Assembly (NCBI RefSeq): GCF_022348185.1
Contig: NZ_JAKRFD010000004.1
Span: 303,032 to 367,031, forward strand
Direction: 5' to 3'
Length of the DNA stretch: 64,000 nucleotides
From: Epibacterium sp. Ofav1-8
Lineage (GTDB): Bacteria > Pseudomonadota > Alphaproteobacteria > Rhodobacterales > Rhodobacteraceae
Part shown: piece by piece, positions 45,156 through 53,351 of the stretch
How positions within the stretch are numbered: position 1 is the first letter of the stretch
How the letters are laid out: each line of letters starts with the position of its first letter
Made by a program: the position numbers and the translations under genes
The notes under the pieces: model-generated
What the model saw: the letters and a program-made list of their open reading frames with translations, nothing else
Database searches by the model: none
Told to the model about the DNA's origin: nothing

Positions 45156-45560
45156 ATGCGCAAACTCGATCCTCACACGCTGCTGTCATCGCTCTGGCTG
45201 TTCATCCTGCTGAACATCATCTTTCGCGACATTCACCAGTTCGTTCTGAAATCGCACCTCGAGATGCTCCTGACCGGATACTACGACGGCACGCTGATCA
45301 CAGATGAGTTGATGCTGCTTGGTGGTTTTTTGGCGCTTGTGCCGATTTCAATGGTCCTCCTGTCGCTTCTGCTTGAGCCACGCTGGCTTCGTCCGGCGAC
45401 CGCTGTTGCGGTGGTGTTCACGGCCGGCCCAGCGATCCTAGCGCCGCCGACCGACCTCGACGACGTACTGCACTTCTCGCTCGCATTCCTTGCGCTGGCT
45501 TCAATTTCGTGGATCGCTTGGGCGTCACTTGGCACGGCAAACAAACAAGTTCAGTCATGA
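45156..45560 (+). CDS. small four-TM membrane protein (DUF6326-like)
   Basis: A 134-residue membrane protein beginning MRKLDPHTLLSSLWLFILLN, with four hydrophobic helices and the conserved NIIFRDIHQFVL and GYYDGTLITDELMLLGG segments of DUF6326-type proteins. Function unknown. The ATG at 45156 has a weak site (GAAGATAC). Its stop overlaps the start of the next gene by four bases (ATGA). Confidence 0.78.
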   Translation: MRKLDPHTLLSSLWLFILLNIIFRDIHQFVLKSHLEMLLTGYYDGTLITDELMLLGGFLALVPISMVLLSLLLEPRWLRPATAVAVVFTAGPAILAPPTDLDDVLHFSLAFLALASISWIAWASLGTANKQVQS

Positions 45561-46258
45561 CCTGCCTCGCCCCTGCCGCGCCCACCACTCGGACAGGCAA
45601 AGCACCCCTCGTGATAAGACGTTTTTGCGTGATCGGCTTGGCATTCCTGGTGGGGGGTGCGGTATGCCTCTTACTCCGCTGGCTGGAGCTGCCTTCCACG
45701 GTCATGGCAGAGTTCAAAACCGGCACGCCATCAGCATCAATAACCTGGATCCTTTTGCTGGGCTACGTCCTGTTGCTGGCAATCCCGTTTGTACCAAGCG
45801 CCGAAATGGGCCTCGCCATCCTGCTTGTCTTGGGACCCTCCATGGCGCTGCCGGTCTATGTAGCAACCATCCTGGGCCTGACCATCGCGTTCACCGCGGG
45901 GCGACAGGCGCATGTGTACCGGCGCAGCAACGTCAAGGACGACGCCATGGAACCCACGCCTGCAATCGCCATTCTACACGAGAGGTTTCGCGACCGGCCA
46001 ATCCTGCGGCGCATTCTGCGATTCCGGGGGCTGTCTCTCATTGCCATGATCAATATGCCGGGCAACACGGTCGTGGGGGGCGGTGGCGGTATCGCGATGG
46101 CCGTTGGCTATAGCCGAACCCTTGCGTTCAAAGAGTTTCTCCTCTGCGCGGCGGTCGCAGTCGCGCCGGTACCAACGTTGTTTCTCATCGCCGATCAGCT
46201 CGGTCTAGAGGCCTGGCTCCGCGATTGGATGGAGCGCCTTCTTGCTCCCCCGCTTTGA
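45557..46258 (+). CDS. VTT/SNARE-associated-like membrane protein
   Basis: A 233-residue membrane protein with five or so hydrophobic segments. IPFVPSAEMGLAILLVLGPS followed by AFTAGRQA has the spacing of the VTT (DedA/TVP38) motif, and GLSLIAMINMPGNTVVGGGG is a second conserved hairpin; the match is from memory of the family and is not certain. The ATG at 45557 overlaps the previous stop (ATGA). The middle loop is charged (RRSNVKDDAMEPTPAIAIL). Confidence 0.65.
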   Translation: MTCLAPAAPTTRTGKAPLVIRRFCVIGLAFLVGGAVCLLLRWLELPSTVMAEFKTGTPSASITWILLLGYVLLLAIPFVPSAEMGLAILLVLGPSMALPVYVATILGLTIAFTAGRQAHVYRRSNVKDDAMEPTPAIAILHERFRDRPILRRILRFRGLSLIAMINMPGNTVVGGGGGIAMAVGYSRTLAFKEFLLCAAVAVAPVPTLFLIADQLGLEAWLRDWMERLLAPPL

Positions 46259-46301
46259 TCCCATCTCATTGGCCAAACGGATACCCAAACACTCGGAACT
46301 C

Positions 46302-46835
46302 ATGCACATGACCGTGAATACGCCAACGCTGCACCTGCTTTGTGGAAAGGTTGCTGCAGGAAAATCGACCCTTGCGGAGAGGCTCGCCGCGCAACCGGGA
46401 ACGATCCGGATTTCGGAAGACATCTGGCTCAAGACCCTCTTTGCCGATCAGATGCAGACCCTGAAGGATTACGTACGATGCTCCGCCAAGCTACGGGACA
46501 TTGTGCGGCCGCATGTCATCTCGGTGCTAGAGACGGGTGTCTCCGTCGTGCTCGACTTTCATGCAAACACGCGCGATCAGCGCAGATGGCTGAAAGCCAT
46601 CGCCGAGGCTGCCAGCGTACCCCACGTCCTGCATTTCCTCGACGTCTCAGACGATGTGTGCCTGTCGAGGCTGCATGCAAGAAACGCCGCCGGTAATCAC
46701 CCGTTCGCGGTGACCGACGAACAGTTTCGCGTCGTGACCGGCCATTTCGCAGCGCCTGTTGCAGACGAAGGCTTCACCGTTCGCCACTATCTTGACGACG
46801 GCACGGGAGAAGGGTCCGAGGTGTCTTGTTCATGA
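46302..46835 (+). CDS. P-loop ATPase/kinase-like protein (AAA_33)
   Basis: A 177-residue protein with a Walker A motif GKVAAGKST (about residues 14-22). A Walker B-like VVLDFHANTRDQRR and the LID-like RLHARNAAGNHPFAV follow, the pattern of zeta-toxin/chloramphenicol-phosphotransferase-type kinases (AAA_33). It probably phosphorylates a small molecule. The start is one of two ATGs at 46302 and 46308. Its stop overlaps the MATE start by four bases, so the two are co-translated and may act on the same compound. Confidence 0.82.
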   Translation: MHMTVNTPTLHLLCGKVAAGKSTLAERLAAQPGTIRISEDIWLKTLFADQMQTLKDYVRCSAKLRDIVRPHVISVLETGVSVVLDFHANTRDQRRWLKAIAEAASVPHVLHFLDVSDDVCLSRLHARNAAGNHPFAVTDEQFRVVTGHFAAPVADEGFTVRHYLDDGTGEGSEVSCS

Positions 46836-48217
46836 CGGAGACGCCGAAGAACCCTTTTCTGACCCTTGGCATGGGGGCGCTCTACGCCCGCACCGCCTTG
46901 CCGATCATCCTACTATTGGCGGTGCACGGTTTCATCAGTATCGCAGATGCTTGGTTTCTCGGCCGTTTCGTCGGGCCCGAGGCGCTTGCAGCCGTCACGC
47001 TGATCTTCCCATTCTACATGGGGGTTGCGGCCCTCTCAACACTGGTTTCGGCGGGCATGTCCAGCGTGATGGCTCGGCATCTGGGCGCAGGCGCTTTGGA
47101 AAAAGCGCGCGACCTTTTCGCTGGCGCAACCGGTTTATCCTCGGCTCTTTGCGCAGGTCTCGTGCTGCTTTTTGCCTTGTTCGGCGAAGCCGCTGTGCAA
47201 ATGGCGGCCAAAGGCGACGACGACCTGGCGAGACTTGCCATACCCTATCTGCAGATCACCGTCTCAACCGCTCTTCCTGCCTTCCTGCTTTCGCTTCACG
47301 CCAGGGCGCTGCAAAACCAAGGGCGCATCCGCTTCATGACGATGATGAGCCTGTTCGTTTCTTTGGCGAATATCGTGTTCAACTACGTCTTTATCGTCAG
47401 TCTCGGCCTTGGAGTCGCGGGGGCTGCACTTGGAACGGCGGCCGCCCAGACCATTGGTCTGGTGATCGTCTATGTTTGGGGGCTCTCCAAAAGTACTCGC
47501 CTGCGCATTTCCGACGCGCTCGATGGTCGTCTGTTTACAGCATGGCGTAACATCTTTGCGCTTGGCGCTTCGCAGAGCCTGGGTCTGTTGAGCGTTTCCA
47601 TCGCATCAGTGGCGATCATTGCGATGGTGCAACACTTGGCCGTGAGAGATTACGCAACAACTGTCTCTGCCTACGGCATCATTACGCGTTTGCAGATATT
47701 CGTGTTCGTGCCTCTTTTGGGGCTGAGCCAGGCGATGCAATCGATCACAGGAAACAATTATGGCGCAAACCTCCATGATCGCGTGATCATAAGCCTACGT
47801 TTTGCACTTTGCTCGGCGTTTGTCTTTGCTGTGACCTTGCAAGCATGCTTGATCCATTTCAGGGAAGAGATCGGATTTGCATTCGTTTCGGATCCGTCGG
47901 TCGTCGCAGAACTAAGCGCCATCCTGCCGCTTGCGTTTCTAACGTTCTTTCTCACTGGCCCATTGATTGTCATTGGCGCTCACTTACAGGCCATCGGGGA
48001 TGCGCGAACGTCACTGTTGCTCGGTCTATCCAAACCTTATCTGTTTGTGATCCCCCTGATTTTTCTACTGCCCTTGGTCACGGGCGAAGTTGGAGTGTGG
48101 CTGGCCTGGGCGGCTGGCGATCTCCTGCTCTTGGGGTTGGTTGGTGTGATCCTTGTCCGACAACGCCTGCACCTATCCACTTCCAGTATCAGTCCCACAA
48201 TCTCCGAAACCAACTGA
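46832..48217 (+). CDS. MATE-family multidrug efflux transporter
   Basis: A 461-residue inner-membrane antiporter with twelve predicted helices in two repeats of six. The family pattern is clear: PIILLLAVHGFISIADAWFL, GRFVGPEALAAVTLIFPFYM, and in the second half GASQSLGLLSVSIASVAI and LLGLSQAMQSITGNNYGAN. It probably exports cationic or amphipathic drugs with Na+ or H+. The ATG at 46832 overlaps the kinase-like gene's stop; a TTG at 46826 is the alternative. It is the last gene of the LysR-facing operon. Confidence 0.94.
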   Translation: MTETPKNPFLTLGMGALYARTALPIILLLAVHGFISIADAWFLGRFVGPEALAAVTLIFPFYMGVAALSTLVSAGMSSVMARHLGAGALEKARDLFAGATGLSSALCAGLVLLFALFGEAAVQMAAKGDDDLARLAIPYLQITVSTALPAFLLSLHARALQNQGRIRFMTMMSLFVSLANIVFNYVFIVSLGLGVAGAALGTAAAQTIGLVIVYVWGLSKSTRLRISDALDGRLFTAWRNIFALGASQSLGLLSVSIASVAIIAMVQHLAVRDYATTVSAYGIITRLQIFVFVPLLGLSQAMQSITGNNYGANLHDRVIISLRFALCSAFVFAVTLQACLIHFREEIGFAFVSDPSVVAELSAILPLAFLTFFLTGPLIVIGAHLQAIGDARTSLLLGLSKPYLFVIPLIFLLPLVTGEVGVWLAWAAGDLLLLGLVGVILVRQRLHLSTSSISPTISETN

Positions 48218-48559
48218 TCCAGAACCGTTTATTGACACAGATGCCCTTCAGACCAAAACAATACTCTAGAAAGAACGTATGAATGTCTTTTTCTTTGTGC
48301 AGCGTCCGCGCTCGCAGGTGTATCTGCATAAAGAAATAGAGGATATTTGGGCGAAGAACCGTTCCCTACACGGGCGCGCAAATTGTGGCGTGCAGTGAAG
48401 CGTAAGAACATAACGAGTGGATGCGAGAAAGAAACCGCGTAGATCCGAGTGTGCCGATCTTGAAGAGTTCCAGAGAGGCGCCTCGGGGTAGCGGCTTTGG
48501 GGCATCATGGAAGAAAGAGCGGGTCCCCCTCAATCTCCATGCCGTTGAACCACGACAGA
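48218..48559. other. stretch between the MATE gene and the integrase fragment
   Basis: About 340 bases with no supported gene; 48266-48508 (minus) is an open frame without similarity. Confidence 0.4.
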
Positions 48560-48819
48560 CATTTCAGGGCTGCCGCACGACCAATGCAACGTTGATCGCC
48601 AATGCGGTGGCGAAGTCGCCCGAGTTTTACGGCGGCATTGAGCGCGTCCGGTCGATGCTCGGCCACCGATCCAAGCGAATGTCAGAGCACTACGCACGGC
48701 ATGCGATCACGGAACAAACCAACACCGAGTCCGTGCTACTGTTACCTGGTTTTGGGAAACCCGCTGCGCAAAATGGGAAACTTGCACACAATACAAGCTG
48801 CGTCCGCGCGACTATTTGA
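48560..48819 (+). pseudogene. tyrosine-recombinase (phage integrase) C-terminal remnant
   Basis: CRTTNATLIANAVAKSPEFY, GGIERVRSMLGHRSKRMSEH and YARHAITEQTN form the C-terminal catalytic block of a tyrosine recombinase (His in LGHRS, nucleophile Tyr in EHYARHA). Codons before about 48560 in the same frame do not match the family and the R-H part upstream is missing, so it is a fragment. It lies 18 bases from the 3' end of tRNA-Val, the usual attachment position. Confidence 0.85.
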
Positions 48820-48837
48820 CGTGTTTTCGGGGCAGAA

Positions 48838-48913
<76 letters not shown>

Positions 48914-48923
48914 GGTGAGCGGG

Positions 48924-48952
48924 GATTTAGTCAAAGCGCAGAGAAAGTGCAA
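48924..48952 (-). promoter_or_regulatory. sigma-70 type promoter of tRNA-Val
   Basis: Minus strand: -35 TTGCAC (48947-48952), 17-base spacer, -10 TAAATC (48924-48929), eleven bases upstream of the mature 5' end (48913). Confidence 0.55.
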
Positions 48953-48991
48953 GAGGGCTATAGCGGGTTTTTTCGGAAATTACGACACTGC

Positions 48992-49573
48992 CTATCGCAG
49001 CACCGTTTCCGCGCCCTTATCGAGCACGTAGATGCAGCCCTGCTCATTGGGCAGCGCCGCCATCTCCTCGTAATCAAGACCACAGATTATCCCGCGCAAC
49101 ACCTGCCCCCAGAGGCCGTGGGCGACCAGCACGGTGGGCGCTTCGAGCGCGCGCAGCAGGTCCAGAACCCGGGCATGCAGGCCTCCATAGCCCTCGCCCT
49201 CCGGTGCCGAGCAGAACAGGTCGAGATTGGTTTCCGCCCGCGCGTGGATCTGCGGATAGCGCTGCGCGATGTCGTGGCGGGTCAGCCCCTGAAACACACC
49301 GGCCTGCACCTCGGCCAGACGCGCATCGGTGACAAACCGCCGCCCCCCAAGCGCGATACGCGCCGTCTGCTGGGCCCGCCGCAGCGGCGAGACGATAGCA
49401 GGTGTTTGCACCGTTTCGGCATCAAGAACCGTGTCGATCAGTTCCGCCTGGCGGCGGGCCTGTTGCAGGCCTGCCTCTGTCAGATCCGACTCCAGCTGCC
49501 CTTGGATTCGGCCCTCGGCATTCCATTCGGTTTCACCATGGCGCAGAAACCAGATCTTGGGAAAGTCGTTCAT
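48992..49573 (-). CDS. histidine phosphatase family protein (phosphoglycerate mutase-like)
   Basis: A 193-residue cytoplasmic phosphatase of the His-phosphatase clan. The catalytic RHG is in IWFLRHGETEWNAEGRIQGQ and the second His in VLVAHGLWGQVLRGI. Arg and Glu partners lie at IVSPLRRAQQTARI and LAEVQAGVF, and the fold covers about residues 7-180. The start is ATG 49573 (TTG at 49576 possible). Its 3' neighbour is tRNA-Val and its 5' neighbour the T6SS kinase gene ppkA; no functional link is visible. Substrate unknown. Confidence 0.92.
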   Translation of the reverse strand: MNDFPKIWFLRHGETEWNAEGRIQGQLESDLTEAGLQQARRQAELIDTVLDAETVQTPAIVSPLRRAQQTARIALGGRRFVTDARLAEVQAGVFQGLTRHDIAQRYPQIHARAETNLDLFCSAPEGEGYGGLHARVLDLLRALEAPTVLVAHGLWGQVLRGIICGLDYEEMAALPNEQGCIYVLDKGAETVLR

Positions 49574-49720
49574 CAAAAATCGTCCTCATCTGTCAGCCGC
49601 CCTGCCCCGGTCGGCCTGCGCAGCGTAGTGCCAGCCAGCGCCACTCGTCCCAAACGGGTCGACTGTATCACGCTGTGCTTGCGAGCGATCACCCGTCCCG
49701 CAGAGGCGCTATTGCGCGTT

Positions 49721-49749
49721 GCACTGGCACTGGCACTGGCACTGGCACT
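49721..49749. repeat. (GCACTG)n hexanucleotide repeat
   Basis: Almost five copies of GCACTG in a row (29 bases) abut the stop codon of ppkA. Slippage would not disturb the reading frame unless it removed the stop. Confidence 0.9.
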
Positions 49750-51890
49750 CAGTTTTCGGCTTCATCGCCGTCTTGTCCAGTCTCTGCCGGAGACAGCAAC
49801 ACATAGGCGAGCGCGGCACTGGCAGCGGTGCCCTTGTCGCGGATCTCCTGCAGGATGTCCGGCAGCACCTTGGCCGCCTGCGCGCCGTCCCGCAGGATCG
49901 CCGCACGCGCAAGCGGCGTGTCGCTGGCAACCGCCAGCACCAGCTGGGGGGCAGCCTCCGCCTCCGACGACAGGGTCAGTCCGAAATCAAGCGTATAGGC
50001 TCCGTTGCTGCCGCCCTTGAGCCGCTGCGTCAGGTTGTACACCCCGCCGGTCGGCGTGATGAGCACCGTCCACAGCGATTGCCCGGGCTGGCTGCGCAGC
50101 CGGGCCTGCAAGGCATCTCCGCTGGCGGCCTGATCGGCAGAGAGCGACATGCTGACCGGATCGGGCCAGCGTCCCTGAAGGCTGCGGGCAAAATCGACGG
50201 CTGCGCATTGATCGGGGGACACCACCCGGTGAAGCAGCGACGGACGCGCGCCAAAGCGTTCTTCATAGGCCACCGGCAGCCCCTCGAAGCCGCCGTCGCT
50301 GGCGGCATAGGTTTCGATCCGCCCGGCATTGCGTCCGGCGGACAGGCGCGTCGACAGGCTGCACGGGCCGGTGTCGAACATGGCCAGATACCCCTCTCGG
50401 GTGTCGGTGTTGATCATGGGCAGCTCGCCTTCGGGCGGGCTGGCGTCAGGACCCGTCTGTGCGGCCAGATCAGCGCCGGCACCTCCCGGTATCCAGCCTG
50501 CCTGCCAGCCGTACCAGCCCCCACCGCCCGCCAGGGCGAGACAGGCGAACAGCCCCCACAGCAGCCCGCCGCTGCCGCGTGTTTCGCGCACCGGTTGCGG
50601 CGGCGGCGCTGACGGCTGGGCGGGCGGGAAACTGGGGATATGCGCCGGGCGTGCCGTGTTGGGCACCTGAAGGTTCGCCAGCGAGGGTTGCGGCGGCAGC
50701 GACAGTGGCGAGGCCGAGCCGCGATTGCCCTGGGTCACCTCATGCGGGGCAAACCCGTCCTGATAGTAATGCACCGGCAGCGCAGCCGGGTTGTCCAGCA
50801 GGTGCAGCACATCGCGCATGGTGCCGGGCCGCTGTTTCGGATCCGGCTCCAGCATATGCGACAGCAAGGGGCGGAACTCTGCCGGGACCTGGCTCAGGTC
50901 GGGAATCGAACGCCGCGCCTCCACGGCCTCGACGATGGAGCCGCCCATGTCGAGCGGCTTGCCGCGCAGGGCCGCCGCCATCAGCAGGGCCAGCCCGTAG
51001 ATGTCGACCGCAGGCCCCATTTCGCCACCAAAATGGCCAAGCTGTTCCGGGGCGACATATTTGAACTTGCCCGCGAACTGACCGGCGATGGTGCCTTCGG
51101 CAATGGTCTGCGATTTGGCGATGCCGAAATCGATCAGCCGCGCCTCGCTGATGATGCCGCTGGCCAGCATCACGTTGTCCGGCGACAGGTCGCGGTGCAC
51201 CACGCCCTTGGCATGGGCCTTGGCCAGCCCCTTGGCCAGTCGGGTCAGCAGGGTACGCCCGGCATCGACCGGCAAGGCGCCGTACTGGCGGATGTGATCC
51301 GACAGCGGGATGCCGTCGATGAACTCCATCACCAGGAAATAGCGGTCCAGGTCCCGGTCATGCACGTAATTGTAGTACCGCACGATGGCATCATCATGCA
51401 GCAGCCGCAGCGTGCGTGCCTCGCGCCGGAACATGTCGCTGGCCTGCGCATCGCGGATGAGGTCCGGGCGAATGGCCTTGATCGCCACCGGGTCTTCGGT
51501 GCCGACCTCGACGCCGCGATAGACCTCTCCCATGCCGCCACTCTTGAGGGCGGTCTGAATGCGGTAGTTGTTGTTAATGACCGTGCCTGCCGCCAGTTCG
51601 GTCTGGGCGCCACCGGTCGGGGCTGCGGGGGCCGGAGTTGCTTGGTCCGGGGTCGCGTGCGAGGGGTCCGCTGGGGCGGCCTCAGCTGCGGAGGGGGCGA
51701 TTTCCGTCGGCGCGGAGGAGTGTTGCTCCGCCTCCGCCGCAGGTTGCTGATCGGGCAGCGGACCGGGTCGCGCCGAGCCCTCACGCGGACGCTTCAGCGC
51801 CTCTTCGGGAGAGATCAGTCTGGTGCGGTCTTCATCCGCGTCAGACGCCTGCCGTTCTGCGCCTCCGCGCGGGCTTTCCGACTCAGTCAT
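49749..51890 (-). CDS. ppkA: T6SS-associated Ser/Thr protein kinase
   Basis: A 713-residue membrane-anchored Hanks-type kinase, counterpart of PppA in the threonine-phosphorylation switch of type VI secretion. A Pro/Ala/Glu-rich N-terminus (about 1-100) precedes the kinase domain (about 108-370: VAIKAIRP Lys about 138, HRDLSPDN about 232-239, DFG about 254-256). A Pro-rich linker, one membrane helix (about 440-460, GGLLWGLFACLALAGGGGWY) and a periplasmic C-terminal domain of about 250 residues follow. The ATG at 51890 overlaps the end of pppA by four bases. The stop is followed at once by a GCACTG repeat. Last gene of the cluster. Confidence 0.92.
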   Translation of the reverse strand: MTESESPRGGAERQASDADEDRTRLISPEEALKRPREGSARPGPLPDQQPAAEAEQHSSAPTEIAPSAAEAAPADPSHATPDQATPAPAAPTGGAQTELAAGTVINNNYRIQTALKSGGMGEVYRGVEVGTEDPVAIKAIRPDLIRDAQASDMFRREARTLRLLHDDAIVRYYNYVHDRDLDRYFLVMEFIDGIPLSDHIRQYGALPVDAGRTLLTRLAKGLAKAHAKGVVHRDLSPDNVMLASGIISEARLIDFGIAKSQTIAEGTIAGQFAGKFKYVAPEQLGHFGGEMGPAVDIYGLALLMAAALRGKPLDMGGSIVEAVEARRSIPDLSQVPAEFRPLLSHMLEPDPKQRPGTMRDVLHLLDNPAALPVHYYQDGFAPHEVTQGNRGSASPLSLPPQPSLANLQVPNTARPAHIPSFPPAQPSAPPPQPVRETRGSGGLLWGLFACLALAGGGGWYGWQAGWIPGGAGADLAAQTGPDASPPEGELPMINTDTREGYLAMFDTGPCSLSTRLSAGRNAGRIETYAASDGGFEGLPVAYEERFGARPSLLHRVVSPDQCAAVDFARSLQGRWPDPVSMSLSADQAASGDALQARLRSQPGQSLWTVLITPTGGVYNLTQRLKGGSNGAYTLDFGLTLSSEAEAAPQLVLAVASDTPLARAAILRDGAQAAKVLPDILQEIRDKGTAASAALAYVLLSPAETGQDGDEAEN

Positions 51891-52669
51891 GCGAGATCAT
51901 CCAAGATATCGTCCTCACTGGCGCGCGCCCCGTCAAAGGGCGGCGCGCATCTGACAGCCACCACCGTCACATTGTCCCGTGCCCCCCGGGCCAGGGTTTC
52001 GCGGATCAGCGCATCACAGGCCTGCTGCGGCGGCAAATTACCCAGACAGGCTGCAATTTCATGGTCTTGCAAATGTTCGGTCAAACCGTCCGAGCACAAG
52101 AGCAGCACGTCATCCTGCTCTAGAGTGCCCTGCACCTGATCGCAAGCCACTGCGGCGTCCACTCCGATGGCACGGGTGATCACATTTTTGCGTGGCCAGG
52201 TGTCCGCCTCCGCCTGGGTGATGGTGCCGGCTGCCAGCAATGCGTTTACCTCCGTGTGATCCCGGGTCTGCTGTACCAGCTGACCCTTTCGAAAGAGATA
52301 AACCCGGCTGTCACCAGCCCAGAGACAGGCAAAGGTCGGACCATGCGCCAGCACCGCCACCACGGTGGCGCCAACGGTGCTGCCGCCCAGCTCGCCACTG
52401 CGGGTGCGGATCATGTCGTTGGCCCGTTGCAACCGCTCCAGGCTGCGGGCCAGCAGGTCTTCGGTCGAGACCGCACAACCCACCGTATCAAGCTGCGCAA
52501 CGATGGTCTGGCTGGCAAAATCCCCGGCCGCATGGCCGCCCATGCCATCCGCCACCACCCACATCCCGAGATCCGGCCGCGCCAGCAACGCATCCTCGTT
52601 GATCTGGCGCCGGCAGCCCACATCGGTGGCCTGCCCGGTCTCGAACCCAAGGGCCATGTCTCCCTCCAT
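51887..52669 (-). CDS. pppA: T6SS-associated PP2C protein phosphatase
   Basis: A 260-residue Mn/Mg-dependent PPM phosphatase that reverses PpkA phosphorylation. All metal-site motifs are present: CRRQINEDALL, VVADGMGGHAAGDF, CSDGLTEHL and GARDNVTVVAV. There are no membrane segments. The ATG at 52669 overlaps the tagF stop (TGATG, one shared base); a second ATG at 52657 behind GGAGGGA is also possible. Its end overlaps ppkA by four bases, so tagF-pppA-ppkA are translationally coupled. Confidence 0.95.
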   Translation of the reverse strand: MEGDMALGFETGQATDVGCRRQINEDALLARPDLGMWVVADGMGGHAAGDFASQTIVAQLDTVGCAVSTEDLLARSLERLQRANDMIRTRSGELGGSTVGATVVAVLAHGPTFACLWAGDSRVYLFRKGQLVQQTRDHTEVNALLAAGTITQAEADTWPRKNVITRAIGVDAAVACDQVQGTLEQDDVLLLCSDGLTEHLQDHEIAACLGNLPPQQACDALIRETLARGARDNVTVVAVRCAPPFDGARASEDDILDDLA

Positions 52670-53346
52670 CACGCCTCCTCCCCGGTTGGAAGCCCGGTCG
52701 CAAGCGGCGTGCCGGCCAGCAGCCAGTGCAGCGCCGCGGTGCTGGGCAAGCCCGCACAGCCGAGCCAGATCGCAGCCCGGGTCTCGGTCGCCGGCGACCA
52801 CCAGTAGCTGCGTGTGAGCAGCGCCCGCTCCGCATCCGCCCCGCGCGCCGCATCCAGCAGCGCCGCCAGATCGCCGTTGGGCTGATGCGCCCAGAGCGTA
52901 TCGCCGATCCGGGCCTCGGCCTCGGCCTCGCGCGGCAGTTGCAACTGCAACCCGTCCAGCAGCGCGGCACCGCCCTGCCCGGGCTGCATGGCGGAAAAAT
53001 GCGCCGTCAGCGCTGCATAGGGGGCCTGATCGCCATCGCGCACCGGCGCCGGAACCGCCGCCCCCTGCGCGATCAGCACCAGCGGGTAGCGCCGCCCCCC
53101 CCGGTCACGAGAACAGCGCATCACCCCCATCAGGCTGCGGCCCAGCACCCCGCGCCCGATCCAGAACCGCAGATCCTGCGCCTGCTGCCAGAAGGTCGGC
53201 CAGGCCTGCCCCTGCTGGTCGCGGATGTCGGACAGCGCCCGGTCAAGCCAGGTCTCCAGATGGTCGCCGACCGCAGGGTCCACATTGGCGCGCAGGAAAT
53301 CTCCATAGCCCGGATGTTTCCCAAAGAGGCCGATCTCTGCTGTCAT
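52669..53346 (-). CDS. tagF: T6SS accessory protein TagF
   Basis: A 225-residue cytoplasmic protein of the TagF (DUF2094, ImpM) family, a post-translational brake or modulator of T6SS assembly in Agrobacterium and Pseudomonas. The N-terminal domain starts EIGLFGKHPGYGDFLRANVD and includes LRFWIGRGVLGRSLMGVM and RYPLVLIAQG; the C-terminal part includes the SYWWSPAT..AAIWLGCAGLPS core. The ATG at 53346 follows GGAG; GTG 53349 is less likely. It lies 5 bases after tssM. Confidence 0.92.
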   Translation of the reverse strand: MTAEIGLFGKHPGYGDFLRANVDPAVGDHLETWLDRALSDIRDQQGQAWPTFWQQAQDLRFWIGRGVLGRSLMGVMRCSRDRGGRRYPLVLIAQGAAVPAPVRDGDQAPYAALTAHFSAMQPGQGGAALLDGLQLQLPREAEAEARIGDTLWAHQPNGDLAALLDAARGADAERALLTRSYWWSPATETRAAIWLGCAGLPSTAALHWLLAGTPLATGLPTGEEA

Positions 53347-53351
53347 CACCG

